Source of the DNA: Henckelia pumila | Lineage: Eukaryota > Streptophyta > Magnoliopsida > Lamiales > Gesneriaceae | Direction of reading: 5' to 3' | Length of the DNA: 64,000 nucleotides | Assembly: GCF_033568475.1 (NCBI RefSeq) | Contig: NW_027331831.1 | Coordinates: 6,324,001 to 6,388,000, forward strand | Shown here: positions 24,661-35,776 of the stretch, piece by piece | Layout of the letters: every line of letters begins with the position of its first letter | Position numbering within the stretch: position 1 is the stretch's first letter | Program-made: the position numbers and the translations under genes | The notes under the pieces: model-generated | Told to the model about the DNA's origin: nothing | Seen by the model: only the letters and a program-made list of their open reading frames with translations | Databases searched by the model: none

Positions 24661-24953
24661 TCGTAGAATTTTTATTGAATCCTCCAAGTCTTCTCTTTTG
24701 CCATAAACTCTATTCCTTTTTCAAGGCATTTCCATGGTTTATGGTCCTCCAGAAATTTTAGGCCAAGAATGAGCTGATCCATTTCTTTTCCTGAAATTCC
24801 ACAGATTTAAACTTCCAATTCTCCAATATTTATCATTCCTTGGTAAGTTTCTTTTTCTTGTTGTTCCGAATAGTAAATCGAGTTACAAGGGAACTGATTC
24901 CGATGACTTGTAATTTCGAATACTATTTTCACTTATTTCCATCCTTCTGGAGA

Positions 24954-25686
24954 TCAAAGTTTTCCTATTATAAAAAACTCATTTTCTTCTGGTGGAATTT
25001 CTTGAATAGGAGATTTGTCCCATCTCCTACTTGTCATTCGGTCTCCTTGGAAAGATAACCTTCGGGGTTCTATTTTAAGGTCTCTGTATAGAACATGTAT
25101 GTCTTGAATTTGAATGTCTGTTTCCTGAATTAAAGGAAACTCGATTCTTTCCGGGTATATTGCATGAGCAACTTTCCCAAATATCTCTGGAATTTCAATG
25201 AACTCATTTCTAATAAATAATTCAGAATGGTGAGTATTAGAAAGAGCATATGAAATTTGATATGTAATAGAATATGGCCTATTACCTTCCTTCATTAGTC
25301 TTTTTTCCTTGAAGTTTTGATGCAACGTCAAGGCTCGACTAAAATCTCTATCAGCTAAATTGTAGGCTATTCTTGGATAAATAACTCCCACAATTTTCTG
25401 CGCACAAATTTCCTGAGATAGTTCCTAGAACCGCATCTTGTATATTCCCCATTCTTTTATCGCATACTACGATATATATGGGTGAATCTATTCCTTCTTT
25501 AAAAGTAGCTTTGATCATAATCTGGATTGCTCCAATATGAATCCAAGACATTGTCTTTGCTACTTCTGCTTTTAATTTCTGTAATTCATCTCGAATTTCT
25601 TCAAAGGGAATCAACTGCATCTCAATTTGATTACTGGTTAATTCCATAGGAATCACCATTTCCCTTCTGGATATCTTATAAATCAA
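24954..25686 (-). pseudogene. Viral movement protein (30K-superfamily-like), frameshifted
   Basis: Two overlapping minus-strand frames, 25686-25351 and 25391-24954, together make a ~240-residue region. It has the look of caulimovirid movement proteins: an ATFKEGIDSPIYIVVCD stretch with the central Asp expected in the 30K superfamily, followed by IAYNLADRDFSRALTLHQ and a later YALSNTHHSEL. A frameshift lies near 25370. It follows the coat protein and precedes the protease. Confidence 0.7.
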
Positions 25687-25729
25687 ATTATGTCTTTTTT
25701 ATCTTAGCCCTAGGTTTCCTAAAACTCTT

Positions 25730-27276
25730 TCAACTTGTCCTGCCGAAAAATCCTTGGTACTTCTGTAGTGTTGGATTTTCTCTCATAATCCTTTGAACCA
25801 TATTATGAGATATCGTGGTTTGACTAAAGAACCCAGCCAAACTTTCATGTGTTTCATGTCGAAACACCTTCTCTTTACTCTGATTCTGATTCATCCTCAG
25901 AAACTTCTTGACTAAATAATATCTCTTCTTCGTATATGCTTTCATCTGATGGGATATCCTCAAATTGATATACTTGGACTAGATCTTGAAAGAAAACCGC
26001 ATCATCCATATCTGGTGTTGCTTCAAAGAGTTTGACTCTTTTTTTCTCGTTTTCTGGACAATTTGTAGATATATGTATTTTTGCTCCACATGTCCAGCAG
26101 TTGCAATCCTTGAAACTTTCACTTGTCCTTGTATGAGTTCTTCTGAAAGTTCTTCTTGATTATGTTCTTCCCCTGCTTTGTGATGAGCCTGTTGCTGGGG
26201 ACGTTCTTGTAGGTCCACTTCTTCTACCTGATTTATAGGATCTGGCTTTTTGTTTGGACCAAAATGTTCTTGGTTTCCAAGAACTCTTCATTCTTTTATT
26301 ATAGGGATTATTTCTAAATTTCTTCCTTTTAAATCCCTGTGTTCTGTTTCCAATGATACATTCATTCTTGTAGATCGTTTTCTCTACAACACAAAGGTGT
26401 ACGCTTATCTATACCCCTTATTTTCTTGTAGTTCTTTTGTAATGCTGCCATATTGCACAATTCTGCCAATTTTCCTTTCAAAAAGGACGCGCGTCTTGCC
26501 AATGTATCAAGATTACCTGGAACGTATTCTTTAATAAGCATTTCTCTCCAGGGACTTGACATTTTTGCGAAAAATAGCTGAATAGCTACATTTTCCTCGA
26601 CTCCCGAATTCCATCTGTATTTAGTGAATAACATAATGTATTCATCAACTAAACAGATATCATGTCATTCGAGGCTATACAGAGCTTGAGTATATCTTCT
26701 CTTTTTCTCTGTATCTTGATTATTGAAATAGTCTACCCCTATGAATTGTGCTTTAAATAGGGTGGTCATTCTTTCTCCAATCTCGCTGAGGGATTCTCCT
26801 GCTAAGATTGATTCCTTCGTATCTGGCATAGTCATCTCCCATGCGATCTTGACAGATCCCATTAGACTTATTTCTAGAAGTCTAATGAATCCTTCTTTAT
26901 TGAGATCTAATGTCCCTGCTGCAATTCTCATAGCTGACGTCCAATCATCTATAAGATCTTCTCTGTTTTTGAAGTCCAAAACATCAAGGTTTAACATAAC
27001 CCCATAAGGATGTATCGGGTCTAAAACAGTTTTTCCATAAGGAGTTTGATGTAGTGGTATTTTACTCCTTCTTGATCTGGTTCCTGCTGGATGTGAATTT
27101 TCTCCCACATGAAACTCACTATGTGGTTCTTCTGTTTTTACCACATATCTTAGGGGATTTTCCATGGGTTGTTCACCCTCAGGGGAATTCATTTTTAGAT
27201 TTACAACTTTGAGATTCGCAAAAGAATCCGCAAGATCTTGTAGATCCTCGAGATTTAATTTTTCTAAAGTAGTCAT
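25730..27276 (-). pseudogene. Viral coat protein with CCHC zinc knuckle, broken
   Basis: The frame starts with ATG at 27276 and runs to 26665 (203 aa), then 26634-26362, then pieces at 26218-25979 and 25963-25730 in other frames. The core has capsid-like helices (DDWTSAMRIAAGTLD..., MTTLFKAQFIG). Around 26060-26110 the minus strand encodes CWTCGAKIHISTNC, a C-x2-C-x4-H-x4-C knuckle as in caulimovirid coat proteins; it is in a different frame from the listed neighbour, marking a frameshift. The end is acidic. Its ATG overlaps the previous stop as TGATG. Confidence 0.8.
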
Positions 27277-27647
27277 CAGATAGTGTTTTTCTCTGATACT
27301 GCTTTTATAAGATTAATCATCATTTCATCATTATTTAAAGGTTTTTGAACCATTTTGGTTTTATCTTTCTGATGTAACAAAGGTTCGGTACCAAACGAGA
27401 GTGGTAACCTTCCTGCTGTATTTCCTTTTCTAGAACCAGAAGTATGTTTTAGGTTTAGGATTTTATTTTGAAGATCCTTTAGAGTTCCAAGAATTTCTTC
27501 TTGTTTCTTAAGGATTTTTTCAATTTGTCGAGGTATTTCATACAACTGATTGCTGTAATATTGTACCGTCTTTTGAATTTCTCTAAGATATCCGGAGAGT
27601 TTAGAGGAATCTGGGGTAATCTCTAAAAATTTAGAGTTAAAAATCAT
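27276..27647 (-). CDS. Viral small ORF, coiled-coil protein (possible virion-associated protein)
   Basis: An intact 123-codon frame between the first short ORF and the coat protein. It is rich in Lys, Glu, Gln and Ile with heptad-like spacing (about residues 25-70), as expected for a coiled coil. Its start overlaps the end of the upstream ORF and its stop overlaps the coat ATG (TGATG), which fits compact caulimovirid coding. Position and coiled coil suggest a virion-associated or analogous protein, but I saw no diagnostic motif. Confidence 0.5.
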   Translation of the reverse strand: MIFNSKFLEITPDSSKLSGYLREIQKTVQYYSNQLYEIPRQIEKILKKQEEILGTLKDLQNKILNLKHTSGSRKGNTAGRLPLSFGTEPLLHQKDKTKMVQKPLNNDEMMINLIKAVSEKNTI

Positions 27648-27801
27648 TTTTCTTTATCTCTTCAAATTTGAGAGCATTAGTCGCAACCTGTTGTAAGTAA
27701 TCTATTGTGAATAGATTAACTTGTTTATAGGATTTCGTATGGATAAAATCCTCTTGATTCAAACCTTCGTTTGAAGTCATCTTTTTGTAAAATCTTCTCA
27801 T
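27637..27801 (-). CDS. Viral first small ORF, unknown function
   Basis: Starts at ATG 27801 (or 27780) and ends at 27637, overlapping the next ORF by 11 nt. It encodes about 50 residues without a known motif. It is the first ORF after the primer site. Confidence 0.4.
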   Translation of the reverse strand: MRRFYKKMTSNEGLNQEDFIHTKSYKQVNLFTIDYLQQVATNALKFEEIKKNDF

Positions 27802-27857
27802 CAACAAAGAAAAACATGAATTAACCAATAATATTATGTCTGAATAATTAACCTAAA

Positions 27858-27869
27858 GCTCTGATACCA
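27858..27869 (-). other. Primer-binding site (tRNA-iMet) of the pararetrovirus
   Basis: TGGTATCAGAGC on the minus strand lies about 60 nt upstream of the first viral ORF. This is the minus-strand DNA priming site that marks the origin of a caulimovirid genome. Confidence 0.85.
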
Positions 27870-28020
27870 TTTTTTCGCATAATTCTTTATACTGCAAATG
27901 AGCACAAAATCTCCAGATTCAAGCATAAAATCTTTAAAAGTTAAGCATAGAACCTATAGATTTTAAGCATTGATTAGCATAAATCCAGCACAAGAATTAA
28001 ATATTAAAATATTCAAGTTT

Positions 28021-28112
28021 GGTGGTCCTAGGGAGTTATAGTAAAGAATCTTTTGTTTAGGGAGTTATAATAAAGTTAGGAAGGGTATTAGGAATTTTAG
28101 GACAATTCACTC
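28021..28112 (-). repeat. Right terminal inverted repeat of the MULE
   Basis: Mirror of 14190-14281; begins GAGTGAATTGTCC when read inward on the minus strand. Followed outside by TTAATTCAA (28113-28121). Confidence 0.75.
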
Positions 28113-28222
28113 TTAATTCAATTTATAATTATTTCATTAGAACATATATATAGAATAAGATATGCAATTTGTCTCTTATAATCTATTAATAAAATTTATT
28201 TGATAATTTGTAATTTGTATCT

Positions 28223-28545
28223 CAAATATTTGAGAAAACTACAAATTTGGTCATGTATGTTTGTCACTTTACGATTTTGATCATCTATGTTCTCATATTT
28301 CAGTTTTAGTCCTGCATGTTCCGATTTTTGGTAATTTCGGTTTTTTTTATTCGAAAATGCTTACGTGACACTGTACACTTCAGCTCCACATCAGCACTGA
28401 ATTGGTGCCACGTCAGCGCCACGTCAGAAAAAAGTACTAAAATTGCCAAAAAATAAAGATAGCGGACTAAAACTGAAATCTAAAAATATAAAGGACTGAA
28501 ATCACAAAGTGACAAATATACATGACTAAAAAAGTAATTTTTCCC
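28223..28545. repeat. MITE family M1, copy 2
   Basis: Nearly the same sequence as 11661-11967 (shared GATAGCGGACTAAAACTGAA, GTTTTAGTCCTGCATGTT and a GCCACGTCAGCGCCACGTCAG core). It lies about 100 bp outside the MULE. Confidence 0.8.
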
Positions 28546-29954
28546 AAATATTTTATCAATAATTATCCGGTGCATAATTGATGCTATATATTCTTTGACA
28601 AGAATATGAAAATACAGAACATTCGTATATTAATCACAACTTTTGATTTTAAATTGGACTCTGCATCATGACCAATACATTTCGTGAAGAGTTTTTTTTT
28701 TTTTTTTTTTTTTATCTTAAGTTATTGCGTACAATGCTTTCTTGCGCTTTGATGAAAGGATTTCAAATATATTAAAATGCATTTTTTTATTGTTGTTTAG
28801 ATAACTAAGACCATAAATTTCAAATCCACTCTTTTTATGTTTATATAATATCTCATATGAAGTTATGAACTATGATGAATTTCAGATCCAACCAATAATA
28901 GTGTCATTTGAAATTAATTGTACTTTTTATATAACTAATAAGTAAATAAGTAGTTTATGTGTCGGATTTAAGATTTGATATATTGTTTCATTGTAAACAT
29001 AAAATACTATATAAATCTATGAATTTGAGATTCTTCAATCCAAGCGCAACCTGATTTAGAGTTTTATGATCATCAATTAACGATGAACATATATATATAA
29101 TGATCTTGTAATGCACTTTATATGTTTATTGTTGAAAGTTTCGTTTTCTTTGTAAATATAAGTTTTAAAATAGTTTTATTTATTAAAAACATGGGTTTTT
29201 TATATGTAATTTAATTTTTTTTTAATAATTACTTTGAATGGAAACTCCACCCGTAACGGTGGATGCAACCTCAAATTTGTTTTTGTTTTGTTTTTTAATT
29301 TGTTTTTGTTTGTTTGTTTTATTTACGAGAATAAAATCTTGAAGCATTATTTATGACATTCTAGTATTATATTTTCTGATTAAATATTTTTTCCATTTAG
29401 AAATACTAGTGACTTGCGTGCAATGCGCATGTTTGTTAATATATGTATTATTAAACTATAGAAGATAAAATATATGTAAAAGTTGTTATTATTATTATTA
29501 TTATTATTTATTTTATTTTTTTTAAAAAAAGTATCTTCATAGAGTTAAACACATGATGTAAGTTATTTTTCAAAATCTGAAAATCAACATATTTGATTTT
29601 TTAATTTAAAATTATTTTATTAGGTAGAGGGTAATTTTGGAAATTCATTTGAAAGTATTAAAACAATTAATGTAACCTTCTCTCACTTTATTAAATAGTA
29701 ATAGTAATAGATAAGCTTTTAAAACATATATAATCAATTTTCTCTTTTTTTTTCTTTGTTTTACAAAGATTTTGAAATAAAAAAATTATAGAGATATCTT
29801 ATACCTATTTAAAGAAGTTCGAATCTTTGGGTTCCGACATATCTTGAGCAAGAGATCAGGAAAAAAAAAAAAAAAAACGAAAGAAAAAACAGAGATTCTT
29901 ATAGGGACAGAAATTAGATAAGAGAGTCATGTCATGTGACGAATAAAAAGTTTA
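28546..29954. other. Intergenic, low complexity
   Basis: Contains a long T run (about 28691-28713), an (ATT)n tract near 29485-29510 and an A run near 29858. I saw no gene. The upstream region of violaxanthin de-epoxidase lies at its right end. Confidence 0.5.
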
Positions 29955-30166
29955 GTGAAGTCTCGTTGGATTTGTACTCTCAACTATCACCGACGTAACG
30001 AGGTTCATAATCACAAGACTCCTTATCCAATTTCAAACGCCTTTCGTCTCCACACGTCGCCCTCTTTTCCCTTTCCCCATTTCTTAATTCTTACTTCCGT
30101 CTTTTCCTATTTCTTTATTTGCTGCGTTTTCACTCACAATGCTCAAAACACCTATTCTAATCAAAG

Positions 30167-30515
30167 GTATGTTCTTTCCTTGTTGGGCATCTCGCACTTG
30201 GTGCAATCAAGCAGTCGCATTATCATCCTGTTGCCGTTTTTTGCTTGATTTTTTTCCTAGCTACATCGTAATTCTTGCATGTGTGATGGGTTTGTTTTAT
30301 GCGAATGTGAAGCTTGTGTAATCATGTATATTGCTGTAAAAGATTATGTAGTGCAATTCTTGGGCCAGAAAATTGGTTCTTGGACTGATGAAGTCTATTT
30401 CAGCAGATTGTAAAGTGGAAGTTTTTGGAGTGTTATGGGGTTGAGTATAGGTTTTCTTTGGAGGCTTTTTTTTTTTAACCTTTCTTGAGTTCTCATATAG
30501 TTGAATGAAATTCAG
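30167..30515 (+). other. Intron in the 5' UTR of the violaxanthin de-epoxidase gene
   Basis: AATCAAAG is followed by GTATGTTC (donor), and GAAATTCAG (acceptor, ending 30515) is followed by 35 nt of leader and the ATG at 30551. The exon upstream is CT-rich, like a leader, and probably begins before 30100. Confidence 0.55.
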
Positions 30516-30550
30516 GTTGCATTGGGATTTGGCAGTCATCACACTGACAC

Positions 30551-32994
30551 ATGGCTTTTACTCTGTACTCGGGAGAGCTTTCCAATGGCCGAACCATTCT
30601 CTTCCGTGCTAAATTGCCCCTGGCTAAAAGAATGTGTTCAAATGAATGGAACTCCCGACACTTGAAATTGTCGAAAGCTCATCAATTTTGTAAAGGGTTT
30701 GGGTCGAAATGCTCAAATCTATTCTCTGGAGGAATGGATAGGACCGTTTCAACCCGTCCGAGTAATGCAATAATAGCTGAGGTGACTTATACTTTTAGCC
30801 CTTTTTACTGCTTTACAACATCGAGTTTTATCTTTGGAACTCACCATAATTGAATTGTTTGAATGGCGTGAAGAAAGTAAACTTTGTTAGGGAGGCGACA
30901 CTCGTTGCATGGAAGCAATGGAGCTATGTTGGGAGTGCAGCAGTCTTACTTTCGTTAACCTTGTTGATCATCCCTGCAGCCGATGCTGCGGACGCTCTCA
31001 AAACTTGTGCTTGTTTATTGAAGGAATGCAGGTAAATTGACGAATACATGCTGCGGTGCTTGTGGAACGAGCATTTTTTAGTGATAATTAGGAAGTGGCT
31101 TTAGGGTATCAAGGTTTTGAAATTCCTTCACATGAGCAATCAGATTGTCAAAAGTTGAAGTTCACTGCATTTCTCTATTCTGTGGTGAACAAATTTTTAA
31201 CATCTGACATAGCATTTACATGGTCGAAGGCTAATATGATTTTTGAAGTTTTTGGCTTGTGGTTTATGGTTTTGGATGGTTTTATTCCAAGGACTAGACT
31301 AAAATTCAATATTCTCGATATGATTAAAGCTTGCGTTTGTAAGGCCCCTTTATTTCCTTAGTTTACGATCTTTCTGAGCTTTTCTCTTATGTGCCATAAA
31401 AATCGTGCCGGTTGAACGAAATAGTGCAGACGACAGACCCTTGAGGCCGTGAATGATTACTTCATTTTACGTTATCCAATTGCATGATATTTGCACAGGT
31501 TAGAACTTGCCAAATGCATAGCAAACCCATCATGTGCCGCTAATGTTGCTTGTCTTCAGACATGCAATGATAGACCCGATGAAACTGAATGCCAGGTAAC
31601 ATTGTCATCTTCCTTGACTGTCAGTGTGGTTGTGTATCTGCCAGGTCCTTTTCTGATCAGAAGTAAATCATGTGACACAGATTAAGTGCGGAGATTTGTT
31701 TGAAAATAGTGTCGTAGATGAGTTCAATGACTGTGCAGTCTCACGAAAGAAATGTGTGCCTCGTAAATCTGATGTAGGTGAATTTCCGGCTCCTGACCCT
31801 GCCATTCTTGTGCAAAACTTCAAACTCGATGACTTCAACGGGAAGTGGTTTATAACTAGTGGTTTAAATCCTACATTTGACACCTTCGATTGCCAATTGC
31901 ACGAGTTCCATACTGAGTCAGACAAACTTGTGGGGAACTTGTCGTGGCGGATAAAGACTCCAGATAGTGGTTTCTTCACTCGATCAGCAGTCCAGAAATT
32001 TGTGCAAGACCCGAAATATCCAGGGATATTGTACAATCATGACAACGAGTTTCTTCACTACCAAGATGATTGGTAACTCTTCTTTTTTAACATGATTCCG
32101 TTATATTCATCTGGCTGTGATTGTATGAGGTGTGTTTGGTTGGCTTTTGAGTGGAGATTCGTGGCCAAACGAACTTTGAAAGTTCAGTTTGTTTTTTCCT
32201 CAAAAAAGTTTTTACTAGCGATAGATATGTTTCAAATCAATTATTCAACATATAATAATAACATAATCACTTTGTTTCTCTCTATTTTTTCCCCACAAGC
32301 GATGAGGTTGTGTTAAGATTGAGAAATTTGGATTTGTTGGAGGATTTCAAAGCACTAGGTCATGGAGTTTGTTTGAAATTGAATTGAAAGAAAAAAATAT
32401 ATATTTGGACAGTATAAGGGTGTGTTTAGATGGAGGGATTTGAAGCTATGGATTGTAACCGAATGATCTGTATCTGAAATGCACCTGAGCAGGTATATTC
32501 TCTCGTCCAAGGTGCTTAATGAACCAGATGACTACATATTTGTGTACTATCGAGGAAGAAATGACGCCTGGGATGGATACGGAGGCGCTGTGCTATACAC
32601 ACGAAGTCCTGTTCTGCCTGAAAGCATTGTACCTCAAGTGGAAAAGGCCACTCAAAGCATCGGGCGTGATTTCAGCAAGTTCGTCAAGACGAATAACACT
32701 TGTGGGCCTGAACCTCCCCTTGTCGAAAGAATAGAGAAGACAGTAGAGGAAGGCGAGGAGATAATCGTTAAAGAAGTTGAAGAGATCGAATCTGAGGTAG
32801 AGAAAGTGACTAAAACTGAAATAAGCTTGTTCCAGAGACTGGTCGATGGATTTAAAGAGCTTCTGAAGGATAAAGACTATTTTTTGAGGGAGCTGAGCAA
32901 AGAAGAGATGGATGTTTTGAGCGAACTTAAAATGGAAGCTGCTGAGGTTGAGAAACTCTTTGGGAGAGCTTTACCAATTAGGAAATTAAGGTGA
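30551..32994 (+). CDS. VDE1: Violaxanthin de-epoxidase
   Basis: This enzyme converts violaxanthin via antheraxanthin to zeaxanthin in the acidified thylakoid lumen, using ascorbate; it drives the photoprotective xanthophyll cycle. Five coding exons fit GT-AG rules and phase: 30551-30781, 30874-31031, 31499-31595, 31681-32072, 32493-32994 (459 aa, near the usual ~460-480). The order is: chloroplast transit peptide; hydrophobic lumen-targeting segment ending PAADAADAL; a Cys-rich domain; the lipocalin-like catalytic barrel ([49 protein letters not shown]); and a Glu-rich C-terminal region ending ALPIRKLR. I count 13 Cys after the targeting region, as in known plant enzymes. The exon 1/2 junction (acceptor at 30873) is the least certain. 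The gene looks intact. Confidence 0.95.
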
Positions 32995-33895
32995 GTTAAT
33001 AGTAGTTTGTGTTGTACAAATAAAGTTTAATGAGAGAACAGAAAATCTGGAAATCCATGTTTGATCTTTTCGTTTCCATACCATTTTCTGTGAATACCTG
33101 GCAATATATAATCATAGCATTTCCCATTTTTGCTATATTGGATCTTTTCATGATTATTCGATTCCATTTATCATGAGCCCAGTTACTAATTTTAGTAAAT
33201 TGTAAATAAATATCATGTACCGCTTCCAGAATGGATGTCAGAGTTTAGTTTTGCAGGCTCTCGTCTAGTTGGCTTGAAGCTTGCATGATGAAATATTAGT
33301 AGTGTAGACAGGGTCAGGACGGGGATACTAAGAACCAAGAAGTGTCGAAGTTGGGACGAAACATAGATGTCGACTTGCCCACGACAGTACACAAAATAGG
33401 GGTATCGGTCAAGGGGAAGAAAGTGATAAGAGAGGAGTGTAGTGACAGTTTTGTAGGTTCTAATGGTCTTGCCGTTTCCGTCCCGAAACGAGGAGGTTAC
33501 CTCTTGTGGCGGAACAACAGGGTGTTCGCAGCACGGATGGTGTGCGGCCCCTATTATTGAAAGCAGATTGAGCTCACCTTCCCTCAGTCTCGTGCTTCTT
33601 GTCATCACTAACAAATAATTATGTAAACCATAGCCCATATTCATTCGATACCTAAAAAGTAAGGGGTGATTGAATTTATATGCTGATAATAACTCTCAAT
33701 CTTGTAACAACAGTACTCAGAACAGAAATCAACACAGAAGGATTTAAGATACAGTAGATGATGAGTGAAAGTTTCTTTAAAAGAAGTTGAAGGTTTACAC
33801 TTCACATCTAATCTAAGGTAATACGAGGCACAAAATCAAACCTATTCATCCTTTCAAAAATCCAATTTACAAGAAGTTGAAGATTTACATCTGAT
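32995..33895. other. Convergent intergenic spacer
   Basis: The 3' UTRs of two convergent genes share this 0.9 kb. A more GC-rich segment (about 33213-33644) is open on both strands (143 codons minus, 72 codons plus) but shows no domain or splice context I know, so I do not call a gene. Confidence 0.45.
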
Positions 33896-35776
33896 CTAGG
33901 TTGTAATATGAAATGCATACTTATCCATCCTTTCAAGAATCCCACCTGCTTTCCTCTTCGCCCTTGAAGTTCCTGTTAGTGCAACCTGAGTGAGACTTTG
34001 ACATGCATGATCGACCCCCCTAATCTCCTTTAACTTTCTTTTGTCATTATAACACATCGCGTAAAGAATCGCGACACAAGCTTCCTTGTTATGGTCATCA
34101 GTGTTGCCCTTGAGTATTTTGAGAAGGAGGACTATCCCACCGTGGAGTTCCATCTCTTCGATAGCCTTTTCGTGAGTAGAAAGTGCAGCAAGAATCTTCA
34201 ACCTTTCATAGAGAAGTACAGAACCTACAATCTTGCGCAGTAAAACACCAATTGCCCCTTCAGAAATAGCTTTCTCGCGATTCTCAACCACAGTACAAAG
34301 ATTTTGCAGAGCTGAAGCTGCATCCTTCGAAGCCAGCAGATGCCCTTCTGCAAGAAGATCAACTAAGAGCTCAACAATGCCCAAACTTCCTAATTCGTGT
34401 TTCTTTGAGTCAAGGGATGATAATGCAGAAAGTACTGCAGCAGCATAGCATCTGATTTCAACTCTTTCGCTTTTTAAAGACTCGATTACAAGAGAGACAG
34501 CTGATGGAATTTCGGAAACCATCTTCGTGACATTGATGTCATGAACGGATATGTTCAGAATTGTCGCAACAAAATCTTCTAGAAGATCATCATCAGAATA
34601 TACCCCACCGAGTAAAATTGGATCGAATAACCGAGGAATGGCGTATGAAACATCCGCAAAAAGAGCTCTGAAAGATGGTAATCTATTTGTGAGCATTCGG
34701 AGTTCTTTTCCTGCACTTTTGGCATCAGAAAGAGAAGAGGATGATAACTTTTCCAGAAGTTCAACCAGATGATCCGAGTTTTGGTGAGCTGAATTTTCTT
34801 GATCCTCAACAGTCATCGTACATGGCACATCATAGTTATGCAACTTGCACCATTTCACCACCATGTTCTTGATAGAGAGATTCGGTATAAGAACAGTATG
34901 ATCCAGTAATTGATGGGTCTGAGGGCATCTCGGATGACCATCTTTCAGCCATTGCTGGATAAATCGCCGATTGTATGTCTGCAAGATTCCAACCCAAAAA
35001 ATCGCATCACGTAATCATCAAGAACGCATAGAACAATATGGCCTCAATGATGGGCTAGGCAAACACACACAGATTTCACATTTCTAAATTTAAATTCAAA
35101 ACCTTAATTGATTACATCAAAAGAAGAGCTTCAAATTCTGTAAATTGAAATCCTTCATGAATTCGAGAAACTTGGAGTCAAATCTAGTTTTTTGCCTCAG
35201 AATATATAGTTCATTCATCTGATATCATCTTCCAATGCCCAAAAACTTCCCCGAATAAACATAGAACTAAATCCTAATCATCAACAAAAACCCATTATCA
35301 GATCATATTCACTACTCCACGCCCATATCAATAAATTCAATACATAATTAAAATTTAACAAACTACCAACTACTGATTATAAAAACAGGGCTACTCCATA
35401 TTCAAGATTCACAAACAATTAATTTCCAAAATAAAAAATAAAATTTGAAGATGAAATCAACCTGACCCGAGGCTAAAACAACAGGGTCTTTGAGAAGAAG
35501 CCCAGAAATGGGGCACCTGAATTGGAGAGGTCCCCCTTGATCACCATCATCACTCAAGCCATAAAGAGCCCTCGAGTAATTGGGAGATTGTTGGGGCTGA
35601 GAATAGTGAAACAAAATCAAGTTTCTAATTGCAAGCAAAGTTCTGATGGCATGATCAGTAACCTTCAAGCAGTAATAATCGTCACTCTCATCTTCAATGA
35701 CTAATTCCACCAATCTTTCCAGCTCTTTCTTGAGCTCTGTAACTTCTCCTTCGATTCCGGCCATTCTCCCAACCAA
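33896..35776 (-). CDS. PUB9: U-box/ARM-repeat E3 ubiquitin ligase, PUB9-like
   Basis: Two exons, 35776-35462 and 34978-33896, join in phase 0 and give 465 aa, close to Arabidopsis PUB9 (about 460). The U-box spans about residues 84-155: FRCPISGLLLKDPVV, LASGQ at the exon junction, TYNRRFIQQWL, and the CPQTHQ region followed by LIPNLSIKNMV. It recruits an E2 and transfers ubiquitin. The intron falls inside the U-box after ASGQ. From about residue 190 come ARM-type helical repeats (KELRMLTNRLPSFR, ATILNISVHD, AAAVLSALSSLDSKK, DAASALQNLC) for target binding. The end has TSRAKRKAGGILERM, typical of this clade. The N-terminal ~70 residues are helical. Substrate unknown; probably cytosolic or nuclear. 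It converges on violaxanthin de-epoxidase. The frame is intact. Confidence 0.9.

Larger units (their letters stand above)
14691..27880 (-). mobile_element. Endogenous pararetrovirus (Caulimoviridae), about one genome, degenerate
   Basis: On the minus strand, in transcription order: tRNA-iMet primer site (27858-27869), two short overlapping ORFs, coat protein with a CCHC knuckle, movement protein, aspartic protease, reverse transcriptase, RNase H, transactivator-like ORF, and a TATA-box promoter with leader. Removing the later LTR element (17700-23644) leaves about 7.2 kb, the usual size of one caulimovirid genome. Coat protein upstream of movement protein and polymerase resembles the Solendovirus arrangement rather than Caulimovirus. 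Stops and frameshifts break most long ORFs, so it is an old, non-productive copy. There are no LTRs and no integrase. Confidence 0.85.
14190..28112. mobile_element. Mutator-like element (MULE-type TIRs and TSD) enclosing a pararetrovirus
   Basis: The outer boundaries are an imperfect ~92-bp terminal inverted repeat (14190-14281 against 28021-28112; starts GGGTAAAT and, on the other strand, GAGTGAAT) flanked by a perfect 9-bp direct repeat TTAATTCAA at 14181-14189 and 28113-28121. Long TIRs plus a 9-bp target duplication are the hallmark of the Mutator superfamily. No MULE transposase (mudrA-like) frame is visible, so the element would be non-autonomous. Its cargo is a coding-like fragment (14373-14600) and about 7.2 kb of endogenous pararetrovirus, itself split by a younger LTR element. 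Without that later insertion the unit is about 8.0 kb. Whether the virus was captured by the MULE or integrated into it cannot be told from one locus. Confidence 0.7.
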
